Source: Glaciecola petra (GTDB lineage: Bacteria > Pseudomonadota > Gammaproteobacteria > Enterobacterales > Alteromonadaceae). From it: a stretch of DNA of 64,000 nucleotides. Position 1 is the stretch's first letter. Every line of letters starts with the position of its first letter. The stretch lies in the NCBI RefSeq assembly GCF_031846345.1, contig NZ_JAVRHX010000008.1:62001-126000 (forward strand). The letters run 5' to 3'. Below the pieces are notes generated by a model, which was not told where the DNA came from, did not search any database, and saw only the letters and a program-made list of their open reading frames with translations. This document shows, in pieces, positions 27,024 through 35,856 of this stretch. The position numbers and the translations under genes are program-made.

Positions 27024-29360
27024 ATGCGATCATTGCAACGCTTAAGCCTTATTCTAGTGACTCTTGTGATCATTAGTATTGTCATTGCTCAGTCTGATTC
27101 TGCGCAATACATTAGCCCCACTGAAACCAAAGCGCAAAATTCGAAGTTATCAGACATAACAATCAATGGAAACACTAACGACGTCAATATTGTTCAAATA
27201 AGTAGTGCTGCCGATCATGTTGTTGAAATAGCTAAAACCAATCCCTTGTCTGAACAAAATACTAGCGTTTCTAGCTCGCAACAGAGTTCAACACAGCTCG
27301 TTACCAATATTTATCAAACTCAAAGCGGTAGCTTTTATTTTGAAGACGATAATCAAAAAACCATTACTTATAGTGACCATGGACAAGACACTAATGAGCA
27401 ATATACGCCATCAAAGCAGCGGTACTATTTGCCATCACTTCTTAAAAATACTGAAGCCAATATTAATATTACTGGCCCAATAGCTCGTACCAGTATTACG
27501 CAAGTATTTTCAAACCCAAGTGATACCGTTAGATCAGGTGTTTACGTTTTCCCTTTGCCACAAAATGCTGCCGTTGATCACTTAGTGATGCACATAGAAG
27601 GACGTAAAATTGAAGGTGTTATTAAACGCAAGCAAGAAGCAAAAGAGCTTTTCAAAATGGCAAAAGCGGTAGGTAAAAAAGCGGCTTTAGTCAGTCAAAT
27701 TCGACCTAATATTTTTACTAATCGTATCGCGAATATCCCGCCAAAATCAGAAGTCAAAGTGACAATCGAATACCAGCAGTTTATTGTGCAAGACAAACAC
27801 AATTATAGCGTGCGTTTGCCATTAAGTATTACTCCTCGATACGCACCAGTTGGACAAACACTGCTGCCACAGCCCGCCACTCTGGAGGGAGAAGTTGATA
27901 TTAAGGTTCGCTTAAATACAGGTTTGCCGGTACAAGAAATTGCCAGCGAACACCATCCCGTTAGTGTCAACAACCGTCAAAATACCGAATATCACATTCA
28001 ATTAGATACCGAAAAGCCAGCCAACAAAGACTTTGTGCTCAATTGGCAAGTAAAAACCGGATATAGGGTTCAAGCTGCTCACTTTACTTATCACCAAAAT
28101 AAGCATGAATATGGTTTGATAACGCTAATGCCACCGGTACAAGATACACTTTCTGCTAAACGAAATGTAATGTTTATATTGGATGTGTCGGGGTCGATGG
28201 TTGGAGAAGCATTGAATCAAGCCAAACAAGCGCTCGCCATTGCAATTGAAGATTTAAGTGAACATGACCAATTCAATGTGATTGCCTTTAGTTCAGAGGC
28301 AGAGGCGCTTTGGCAGAGCAGTCAACAAGCTTCATCAGATGCAAAAAATGAAGCTTTGTCGATGCTTTATCAATTGGAAGCTGATGGCGGAACAGAAATA
28401 CAGCAAGCATTAGATCTTGCATTTTCTTTTCCCACCCTAAGCGACAATAAAGCGCTTGATCAAATAGTGTTTATCACCGACGGCAGTGTCAGCAATGAAC
28501 AACAGCTAATGCAAACCATTTATAATGGGCTTGGCGACTATCGTCTTTTCACCATAGGTATTGGCAGCGCACCTAATGCATACTTTATGGAAGAAGCCGC
28601 TGCGGTTGGCAAAGGAACCTATACATTTATAGGGGATTTACAAACTGTAAAACCCAAGATGACTGCACTCTTAGCAAAAATAAAACGCCCCGCTCTTACC
28701 AATATACAACTGAATATTAAGGACCCAAAGCAAGCATTTGGTTTTGAAATTTTCCCAAGAAACATCCCTGATTTATATGCAGATGAGCCACTTATTATTT
28801 CTTATAAAAGGACAATTGATGACAGTTCAATCCATAATATGCCTAGCGATAGTGAACAAGCTATACCGTTTTCAGTAATGGGAGAGTTTCAAGGATTTAC
28901 GGCAAACGGTGAAAACCAATGGAAAAGTGAATTACCCGCCATAAGCGCAACAGAAGAAACCGGTATTCATAAGCATTGGGCCCGGCAAAAAATTAAAGAT
29001 TTACATCGACAGCTAAATATAAACACTCGCGTTCAACATGATCAACGTTCACAGCAACAATCGGCGTTGTCTGATAAAAAAGGCATAGAAGAAGCGATAA
29101 CGGTAGTTGCTTTGAATCATCATTTAGTCAGCAAATTTACTAGTTTAGTTGCCATTGATCATCATACCGAAAATAACATCAAAGCTAAAACCAACCAACT
29201 AGTAACAAAAAGTATGGGAGCTCAGCATGTCTATGCCGTCAATCGCTTACCCAAAACATCCACAACTAGCAAATTAATGGCGATTTTAGGTTTATTTTTG
29301 TCTTTAGTAGGTGCCTCACTAATTTTTGTAAAACACTTGTTCACCTCGGTTTCACAATGA
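27024..29360 (+). CDS. Sortase target protein with VIT and vWA domains
   Basis: A 778-residue exported protein and the likely only substrate of the adjacent sortase. After an N-terminal hydrophobic leader and a Ser/Gln-rich stretch come a VIT domain (about 135-265) and a von Willebrand A domain (about 380-560). Its MIDAS metal site is complete: DVSGS, the Thr in DGGTE and the Asp in ITDGS. The C-terminus shows a sorting signal: LPKTS at 742-746, a membrane helix (LMAILGLFLSLVGASLIFV), and a short tail with K and H. This is the marine proteobacterial sortase target family. The serine replacing the usual glycine of LPXTG is notable. The start at 27024 has GGAG eight bases upstream; it overlaps the sortase gene by ATGA. 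Confidence 0.9.
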   Translation: MRSLQRLSLILVTLVIISIVIAQSDSAQYISPTETKAQNSKLSDITINGNTNDVNIVQISSAADHVVEIAKTNPLSEQNTSVSSSQQSSTQLVTNIYQTQSGSFYFEDDNQKTITYSDHGQDTNEQYTPSKQRYYLPSLLKNTEANINITGPIARTSITQVFSNPSDTVRSGVYVFPLPQNAAVDHLVMHIEGRKIEGVIKRKQEAKELFKMAKAVGKKAALVSQIRPNIFTNRIANIPPKSEVKVTIEYQQFIVQDKHNYSVRLPLSITPRYAPVGQTLLPQPATLEGEVDIKVRLNTGLPVQEIASEHHPVSVNNRQNTEYHIQLDTEKPANKDFVLNWQVKTGYRVQAAHFTYHQNKHEYGLITLMPPVQDTLSAKRNVMFILDVSGSMVGEALNQAKQALAIAIEDLSEHDQFNVIAFSSEAEALWQSSQQASSDAKNEALSMLYQLEADGGTEIQQALDLAFSFPTLSDNKALDQIVFITDGSVSNEQQLMQTIYNGLGDYRLFTIGIGSAPNAYFMEEAAAVGKGTYTFIGDLQTVKPKMTALLAKIKRPALTNIQLNIKDPKQAFGFEIFPRNIPDLYADEPLIISYKRTIDDSSIHNMPSDSEQAIPFSVMGEFQGFTANGENQWKSELPAISATEETGIHKHWARQKIKDLHRQLNINTRVQHDQRSQQQSALSDKKGIEEAITVVALNHHLVSKFTSLVAIDHHTENNIKAKTNQLVTKSMGAQHVYAVNRLPKTSTTSKLMAILGLFLSLVGASLIFVKHLFTSVSQ

Positions 29361-29926
29361 AGGCTCAAGGTATTCTAATACTCACCATTGGGTGTTGTTT
29401 GATTATTAATGCTAGCTATATACAGATAAAAGCATCAGTGGCGCAGATGTTGATAGCTGGCGCATTTAGAGAGCAATTATATACCGGTCAGCCGGTAAAA
29501 CCGTGGCCTTGGGCCGATACCAAAGTTATTGCAAAGTTAAGTACAAGCATCAGTAACAACACCCATAAAAGTTATGTGCTGCAGGACGCCTCAATGCGCA
29601 ATTTAGCTTTTGGCCCTGCGTATATGGTCAACACAGGTGAATTAGCAAGTACCGCCAACTTTGGCAATAGTGTTATTGTTGGGCACAGAGATACACACTT
29701 TGCATATCTTGAACACCTAACCATAAATGATGAAATTACAGTAAGTGATTATAATGGTGAGACAAGATATAAAGTCATACAAGTTGAGGTTGTAGATGAG
29801 TCGGATGTGAGCGTGTTAGAACAGACAGAGCAAAAAATACTTACTCTAATTACATGTTACCCGTTTGATGATATAAGCCCCGACCCAACTGAAAGGTACG
29901 TTGTCAGGGCTATCAAAATTGCTTAA
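29357..29926 (+). CDS. Class GN (Gram-negative) sortase
   Basis: A 189-residue membrane-anchored cysteine transpeptidase. The N-terminal anchor is ILILTIGCCLIINASYI. The catalytic triad is visible: His in NSVIVGHRDTHFAYL, Cys in LTLITCYPFD (the TLXTC motif) and Arg in ERYVVRAI. The enzyme should cut the substrate at its LPKTS signal and join it to an amine acceptor, unknown in Gram-negative cells. Four bases overlap the substrate gene, so the two are made together. It ends 21 bases before the convergent dsbC stop, with no clear terminator between. Confidence 0.92.
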   Translation: MKAQGILILTIGCCLIINASYIQIKASVAQMLIAGAFREQLYTGQPVKPWPWADTKVIAKLSTSISNNTHKSYVLQDASMRNLAFGPAYMVNTGELASTANFGNSVIVGHRDTHFAYLEHLTINDEITVSDYNGETRYKVIQVEVVDESDVSVLEQTEQKILTLITCYPFDDISPDPTERYVVRAIKIA

Positions 29927-29947
29927 TTAATTGACTTGATGATTCGC

Positions 29948-30676
29948 CTAAATGCTATCTTTTATAGTGTTTCTTAACACGCTAGCAGGTTGATATCCGG
30001 CAATTACAGAACCATTTGGTAAAACGATATTGGGAGTGCCACTAACGCCTATTCGTTGCCCAAATTTGAACTGTTCAGCAACTTCGTTTTCGCATGATGC
30101 GTCATCAACTGATTTTCCCGCTTTAGCATCAGTAATGGCTTGATGGGGATCCTCTGAACACCAAATTGATACCGTATCGCGATAAACTTGACTATTGATA
30201 CCTGCTCGAGGCCAAGCTAAATAACGAACGGTAATACCAAAGTCATTTAATTGGTCCATTTCGTTATGTAGTTTACGGCAATATCCACACGTTGCATCAG
30301 TAAATACATTAATCACATATTCTTCTTTATCGGCCTTAAACTCAATAGCAGACTCTGCAAAACGTTCTATACCTTTAATACGAAGGTCTTTAAGCGCGTT
30401 TTCAGTTTCGTCAACAATGCTACCGGCAACATTATAAATACGCGCCTGCATAAAATAGTTACCATCGTCGCTGATATAAAACAGACCACGGTCTGTGAAA
30501 ATCTGCTTTAGTCCTGGTACTGGCGAATCAGCAATTGCCGTAATATCCAAGTCTAACTTTTTAGATAGGGACGCCATTAACGCTTCATCAGCGTCTTGTG
30601 CAAGTGCACTTGTTGAAACAGTCAGCGCCACAAACAAGGCAAAAAATAAACGGGTCAATACGGCTTTTACTTTCAT
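29948..30676 (-). CDS. dsbC: Thiol:disulfide interchange protein DsbC
   Basis: A periplasmic disulfide isomerase. The signal peptide (MKVKAVLTRLFFALFVALTV up to ALA) precedes the dimerisation domain, and the thioredoxin-like catalytic domain has the CGYC active site in FTDATCGYCRKLHNEM. It also has the second Cys pair region (CSEDPHQ and DASCENE) and cis-proline segment GVSGTPNIVLPNG. The start at 30676 is preceded by GGAAGAAG; an open frame to 30721 adds residues ahead of the signal peptide and is rejected. It follows xerD as in E. coli, but recJ is no longer next. Confidence 0.94.
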   Translation of the reverse strand: MKVKAVLTRLFFALFVALTVSTSALAQDADEALMASLSKKLDLDITAIADSPVPGLKQIFTDRGLFYISDDGNYFMQARIYNVAGSIVDETENALKDLRIKGIERFAESAIEFKADKEEYVINVFTDATCGYCRKLHNEMDQLNDFGITVRYLAWPRAGINSQVYRDTVSIWCSEDPHQAITDAKAGKSVDDASCENEVAEQFKFGQRIGVSGTPNIVLPNGSVIAGYQPASVLRNTIKDSI

Positions 30677-30836
30677 TAACTTCTTCCAAAAATAACGGTT
30701 ATATATGAGTAGACCGTTCAAACGAGGTTTTTACTTCATATTTTTATTTGTAATCATCAATCCAACATTATACGAGCTTATCGGCCGAAAAGAGTAAAAA
30801 TTTGCGAATATTTTTCAAGCCCCAAAAAATTCTTAC

Positions 30837-31748
30837 TTAGCCTCGTGGGTGGTGTTCTTTCACTAAGGACTGCATTCGATGGGTAGCAACGTGCGTATAA
30901 ATTTGTGTTGTTGATAAATCCGAATGCCCCAGTAGCATTTGCACTACCCGTAAGTCTGCACCATGATTAAGTAAATGCGTAGCAAATGCGTGCCTAAGTG
31001 TATGTGGAGACAATGCTACTTTAATGCCTGCCTGTGACGCATAACGTTTAATTCGATGCCAAAACGTTTGGCGGGTCATCGTTTTGCCTCGCCGGCTAGG
31101 AAAAACCGTATTAATAGGGCGTGTTAACAGTTCTGGTCGGGCATTTTTAAGATACTCAGCAACACAATCAAGCGCCGTTTCACCCATTGGTACTAATCTT
31201 TCCTTGCCGCCTTTCCCAGTCACTCTTACAACTCCTTGTAACATCCCTAGTTCATGCATCTGCAAATTAACTAATTCGCTCACTCTAATCCCCGTTGCGT
31301 ATAACAATTCTAACATTGCTTTGTCTCGCATTTGTATGGGGTCGTTTAAATCCGGTGCGTCTAACAGCGCATCTACTTGCTTTTCAGTTAATGTGGAGGG
31401 CAAATAAAGGGGGAGTTTAGGATTGCTTATATTGGCAACTGGGTTTTTCTTACAGCGATTATTCGCTATCTGATGAACAAAGAATGCTCTGGTAGTACTC
31501 AGCATTCTGGCGGTAGACCTTTGACTTAGCTTTTTTTCCAAACGGCTAGCGAGATAAGTTTGAATATGTGTTTGTGTGCTATTTATTACCTGCATGTTGT
31601 CAAAATGCGTTTGCAAAAACAAAGTATACTGAGTGAGGTCTGTTCGATAGGCTGACAAGGTGTTTTGACTAAGCCCTTTTTCTATCCAAAGACTATTAAC
31701 AAATTCGTCAATTACGACTTGATTTTTGTCATTCAATTTTTGCTTCAT
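30837..31748 (-). CDS. xerD: Site-specific tyrosine recombinase XerD
   Basis: With XerC it resolves chromosome dimers at dif. The N-terminal SAM-like core-binding domain (SLWIEKGLSQNTLSAYRTDL) and C-terminal catalytic domain are complete. The first Arg is in LLYATGIRVSELVNL, the HxxR in SPHTLRHAFATHLLNHGADL, the second His in LLGHSDLSTTQIYTH and the nucleophile Tyr in that same IYTH segment. Its position just upstream of dsbC supports XerD rather than XerC. The length of 303 residues is usual. Confidence 0.94.
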   Translation of the reverse strand: MKQKLNDKNQVVIDEFVNSLWIEKGLSQNTLSAYRTDLTQYTLFLQTHFDNMQVINSTQTHIQTYLASRLEKKLSQRSTARMLSTTRAFFVHQIANNRCKKNPVANISNPKLPLYLPSTLTEKQVDALLDAPDLNDPIQMRDKAMLELLYATGIRVSELVNLQMHELGMLQGVVRVTGKGGKERLVPMGETALDCVAEYLKNARPELLTRPINTVFPSRRGKTMTRQTFWHRIKRYASQAGIKVALSPHTLRHAFATHLLNHGADLRVVQMLLGHSDLSTTQIYTHVATHRMQSLVKEHHPRG

Positions 31749-31875
31749 TGCACAAAATAACGAAAATGAGAATATATCAGCTACAATACCATAAACGGTT
31801 ATAATTAATTAAGATTCTCCTTGTTTTTCCGATAACAACCAATGCCAACAAACGACTATTTATTTATGATTCTGA

Positions 31876-32366
31876 ATGTGCAAACCACTTAGGCTTCTCA
31901 AGCAACGCTTCTGTATCTTGTTGAACAGTAAATACTTAGTATTTTTCACGATACTGGCGAGCCTCTTGCTACCCAGTACATATCTTGCTGCCTCGCAACT
32001 TAGCCCTATTAACGTTTTTACGGTAGAAGATGGCCTGTCACAGGAGACTTGTGGATTGGTACACTAAAAGGCATCAAACTACTGAGAGCGATAGACGGTA
32101 TTTCTATTGATCTAGCTATTAAACTTCCTTCCTCAAGTGCACAAACTTTTATTCAAGATATACAGATAGACCCTCAACGTAAGGTTTGGATGGCCACTAA
32201 CGATACTGTGTACTTGTGGTCTGAACAAGAATTGGCGTTTTTATCAATACCATCGCCGTCTGAAAACATGATTATTTATCCGCTTATCCATGAAAAACCA
32301 AATTACTTGTTAGTGGTGACTAACAGCGGTATTTTCAGAGTAAATGGTACTTACTACCGCCCTTAA
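31876..32366 (+). pseudogene. Remnant of a Reg_prop (ligand-binding sensor) gene
   Basis: Two overlapping frames hold pieces of one protein. The first encodes a signal-like hydrophobic N-terminus and then SPINVFTVEDGLSQ, the usual opening of Reg_prop beta-propeller sensors. Near 32042 the homologous reading jumps to another frame (DLWIGTLKGIKLL), continues with propeller-like repeats (IQIDPQRKVWMATNDTVYLW), and stops at 32366. The residues expected between GLSQ and DLWIGT are missing, which indicates a small deletion plus frame change. All downstream kinase or GGDEF output domains are also absent. It ends by sharing TTAA with the convergent djlA stop. I see no sign that it makes a working protein. 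Confidence 0.72.
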
Positions 32367-33205
32367 AAACCGCGAGTTTTTTTAATCAATTCATAAGCTG
32401 CTTGGATATCTTGAGTTTTTGTTTTGGCTAATTCTAATGCCTGCTCAGGGAGACCTTTTGCGCTTAATTTGTCGGGGTGGTGTGCTGACATTTGTTTCTT
32501 ATACGCGCGTTTAATTGCTTTGTCGTCTTCGCCTTCAGCAACAGCCAAAATTTTGTACGCATCTTGCAGCGATTGACCTGACGAATACGCGCTCGATGTT
32601 CGTCCTTGTTGTGACGAATGACTTCTGCCTTTGCCATGTCTAAAGCGTTGTTGAGCCTCGTACGCTGTTATCAAAAAATGTAAATCTTTACGACTAAACC
32701 CCAGTGATGATGCTACTTTTTCTAATACGAGGAGTTCTGCATTTGAAATACGTCCATCTGCACACGCAGCGCTGATTAAAATTTCCAGAAAAACCTGAAT
32801 GATGTCGCGTCGACCATGACAATGCCTTCTAAAATCACTGAGCATTTGTGCCAATGGAAAGTCTCTTGCTTTACCATCTCGAAAAGCTTGTTGAGCTTCT
32901 TTACGAACAGCTCCGGTTAGATTCATATTGTCCATCAAAGCGGAGGCCACCGCTATTTCTTCTGGCGTGACCTTTCCATCCGCTTTACAGATATGCCCCA
33001 AAGCAGAAAATAAGGCATGAAAAAAAACAGCCTTTTGCTGTAGTGACTGAGCGTTGGAAAAAAACGCAGCGAAGCCGCCTTTGTTCGAAAAATTCTTGCC
33101 ATAAGCAATATCAAACAAATGCCCAACAATTAATCCCAGAATAGCCCCGGGTAATTTAAAAATGATGGCCCCTATCAAAGTACCAATTATTTTTCCGTAT
33201 TTCAT
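32363..33205 (-). CDS. djlA: Co-chaperone protein DjlA
   Basis: A membrane-anchored DnaJ-like co-chaperone of DnaK. The N-terminal glycine-patterned membrane segment (KIIGTLIGAIIFKLPGAILG) leads to a TerB-like cytoplasmic domain (KADGKVTPEEIAVASALM, then CADGRISNAELLVLEKVA). The C-terminal J-domain (about 215-280) contains the HPD triad in MSAHHPDKL. It is divergent from lptD, the gene order seen in E. coli. Confidence 0.94.
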   Translation of the reverse strand: MKYGKIIGTLIGAIIFKLPGAILGLIVGHLFDIAYGKNFSNKGGFAAFFSNAQSLQQKAVFFHALFSALGHICKADGKVTPEEIAVASALMDNMNLTGAVRKEAQQAFRDGKARDFPLAQMLSDFRRHCHGRRDIIQVFLEILISAACADGRISNAELLVLEKVASSLGFSRKDLHFLITAYEAQQRFRHGKGRSHSSQQGRTSSAYSSGQSLQDAYKILAVAEGEDDKAIKRAYKKQMSAHHPDKLSAKGLPEQALELAKTKTQDIQAAYELIKKTRGF

Positions 33206-33247
33206 ATAAGTTTTAGTAGGTCCGATTTACTTAGTGATAAAACAGTC

Positions 33248-33266
33248 TCGACAGCTTATATGTCGA
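33248..33266. promoter_or_regulatory. Operator-like inverted repeat between djlA and lptD
   Basis: A TCGACA / TGTCGA inverted repeat with a 7-base spacer lies about 40 bases before djlA in the 249-base divergent gap. It could be a binding site for a dimeric regulator; no specific regulator can be named. Confidence 0.3.
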
Positions 33267-33454
33267 AACAAAGGGGTAGTAAAATAAGATTATCAATAAA
33301 GATAAGGCTTTTTCTGGTTTTTTTCGAGTTTTTTAGTGGTTTTTGTTGGTAAATAAGCGTTTAAGCATTACCATTATAAGCGATTGTGCTTGTTCGTCCG
33401 AAAGGCGACAAACGCCTGTTACTATGCACTCAACATTGTGGTCTAATTTAGTTA

Positions 33455-35785
33455 ATGCTTTTTTCCGTTTTACGACCAAAATTAAGGTCTTTTTTGTTAT
33501 GTAAACGTTCGCAAAAATCGTCTTTTTGCAAATGGACTGCGCCTATGGTCATCACCACAATGCTTTTAGCTTGGCATGCACAGCCTGTTTTTTCAGCTCA
33601 GCAAACAGAAAACGCATTACCTGATGTGAAATCAATACTAACAGATCAATGTGCGGTAACCGATTTCAATTACGCACCCGCTAATGTGCCAGCAAATAAC
33701 ATTATAGTGAGTTCAGAATCAGCCCTTGTTGTAAAAGATCAATTAGCAGTTTTTGAAGGTGATGTTTCAATAACCAGTGCGACCTCTCTCATTACAGCTG
33801 ATAGCGCCAATATTCTTGACAATGGTAACGAAATTAAAGCGTCGGGTGACGTGCAATATACCGACGAACTACTGCAAGTAAATAGCGAGTCGGTAGAAGT
33901 TAATAGCAATTTAAAATTGCTACAGATGAGTGAAACTGACTATAAATTACAAGGCATTAACGGACGTGGTGGTGCCGACATATTGTCAATATCCCAAGAA
34001 CAAGGCATTCTTCTAGAAGACGTGTCTTTTACTACTTGCCCAGAAGGCGGTGAAGACTGGAGAATTCAAGCATCTGAAATTAGTATCGACAAGGGAAAAC
34101 CCTACGGAGAAGCATACAATACTCGCTTTTATTTAGGCAATGTACCGGTTTTTTATCTCCCCTATTTTGCTTTTCCAATTACTACCGAACGACAAACTGG
34201 TTTTTTATTTCCACAATTTGGAAGCTCTTCAACTACAGGCTTAGAATACGAACAACCTTTTTATTGGAATATTGCGCCTAATTTGGACGCGACTTTTTCA
34301 ACGCGCCTTATGACCAATAGAGGCTTGCAATTAAAATCTGAATTTAGGTATTTATTTGATAATCACGCAGGCGAATTACAAATCGAGTATTTACCGAGTG
34401 ACAATGATCGAGCCGACAACGATGCCAGGTATTTTTATCGGTATTCACATCGCGGTAAACTCTCAAAAAATTGGTCCATAGCAGCCGATATCAGTGATTT
34501 AAGTGACAACAATTATATTATTGATTTAGGCTCAGATTACTATAATCAAGCAGATACCTACTTATATCGGCAAGTAGGTGTTAACTATGCTTCTGAAGCC
34601 CTAGATTTCTCGATGAATGTTCGAGATTTCACGACTATCGGTTTGGTTGCGAATAATTATCGGGCATTACCTGAAGCTAAATTAAGATACACTTCAAAAA
34701 TCAATGAATGGTTGAATATAGGTGTCAATTCTGAGCTTGCGTACTTCGAAAATGACGCACAAACCTCACCAGATGCACTTAGATTTCACATTGAACCGTC
34801 AATAAGTTTGCCATATCAGCGCGCTTGGGGAGAACTCTTAGCTCAAGTAAGTGTGCTGCATACCTCGTATAAACAAGATCTCAAAAATCAAACTTCTACG
34901 CTCGATGAACGAGTAGATCGCACCCTTGGGCAAGGACGTTTATACGGTTCGCTTATTTTTGAAAAACAACAAACTCTGTTTAATCAAGAATATATGTTAA
35001 CAATAGAACCACGTGCACAATATTTGTATACCAGCTTTGAAGACCAGTCTGCGATTGGCCTATACGATTCAACACCGCTACTTACCAACTTTAGTAATTT
35101 GTTTAGAGGCCAAGAATTTACTGGCTTAGATCGCATTAATGATAATAATCAAGTAACATTAGGTGCAACGTCGCGTTTAATTGATAGCAACAACAAAGAA
35201 GTATTGACTGTTAGCGTTGGTCAAATACTGTATATTGAAGATGCTAGATTGATTGATAGTCAACGAGAAGGTAACCGGTCATCTGTCGCTGCTGAATTAG
35301 ACTGGCAAGTGAACCAAAATTGGTTTTTGCACTCTGATATTCAGGTTGGTAATCAATCAAACCGAGTTGAAAGAAGTAGCTTTTCAACTAAGTACCGTCC
35401 TAGCGAGAGTAAGTTTCTGCAAATCAATCATCGTTACATTCGCGAATTGTCGAACGAACGAATTGACCAGATTGGTGTGTCAGCTAGTTGGCCAATTAAT
35501 AAAGATTGGCACTGGGTGGGACGTTACTATCGCGATTTAAAGCGATCAAGAACCATAGAATCTTTTATGGGTATTGAATATGAAAGTTGTTGCTGGGCAT
35601 TGCGATTAATTGTGCGTAAAAACTTAGCAACAAGGTTTAATAATAATGGCGTGCGTGATTTGGATGATTTCGACTCAGGTATCGCTTTACAATTTGTATT
35701 TAAAGGCATGGGCTCGGGCAATAAAAAAGTGGAAATGTTAAACCAAGGCTTGTTTGGTTACAGACAACCCTTCGCCCTTTATTAG
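33455..35785 (+). CDS. lptD: LPS-assembly outer-membrane protein LptD
   Basis: LptD with the lipoprotein LptE inserts lipopolysaccharide into the outer leaflet. The signal region (about 28-48, APMVITTMLLAWHAQPVFSA) is preceded by an unusually long basic N-terminus; the ATG at 33455 lacks a clear ribosome-binding site, so the start is not certain. An OstA/LptA-like jellyroll (about 65-180) holds FEGDVSITSATSLITADSAN, and a large barrel follows. The four cysteines of the LptD disulfide pattern are seen: DQCAVTD, TTCPEGGEDW and the adjacent pair in YESCCWALRL. SurA and DsbC, both needed for LptD maturation in E. coli, are encoded nearby. Confidence 0.94.
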   Translation: MLFSVLRPKLRSFLLCKRSQKSSFCKWTAPMVITTMLLAWHAQPVFSAQQTENALPDVKSILTDQCAVTDFNYAPANVPANNIIVSSESALVVKDQLAVFEGDVSITSATSLITADSANILDNGNEIKASGDVQYTDELLQVNSESVEVNSNLKLLQMSETDYKLQGINGRGGADILSISQEQGILLEDVSFTTCPEGGEDWRIQASEISIDKGKPYGEAYNTRFYLGNVPVFYLPYFAFPITTERQTGFLFPQFGSSSTTGLEYEQPFYWNIAPNLDATFSTRLMTNRGLQLKSEFRYLFDNHAGELQIEYLPSDNDRADNDARYFYRYSHRGKLSKNWSIAADISDLSDNNYIIDLGSDYYNQADTYLYRQVGVNYASEALDFSMNVRDFTTIGLVANNYRALPEAKLRYTSKINEWLNIGVNSELAYFENDAQTSPDALRFHIEPSISLPYQRAWGELLAQVSVLHTSYKQDLKNQTSTLDERVDRTLGQGRLYGSLIFEKQQTLFNQEYMLTIEPRAQYLYTSFEDQSAIGLYDSTPLLTNFSNLFRGQEFTGLDRINDNNQVTLGATSRLIDSNNKEVLTVSVGQILYIEDARLIDSQREGNRSSVAAELDWQVNQNWFLHSDIQVGNQSNRVERSSFSTKYRPSESKFLQINHRYIRELSNERIDQIGVSASWPINKDWHWVGRYYRDLKRSRTIESFMGIEYESCCWALRLIVRKNLATRFNNNGVRDLDDFDSGIALQFVFKGMGSGNKKVEMLNQGLFGYRQPFALY

Positions 35786-35856
35786 GTACTAATAAACGAT
35801 AGCCGATATACAAAATATTTTAACAACACCAATGTAAAATCAACACTAGAGTAGTT

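Noticed and set aside
23028..29947. Mobile element carrying the sortase locus
   Set aside because: No transposase, integrase, terminal repeats or tRNA target was found at either edge, so only the positional argument remains.
31876..32366. Two separate small genes instead of one broken gene
   Set aside because: The two pieces fit consecutive parts of the same Reg_prop protein, so a single disrupted gene explains them better.
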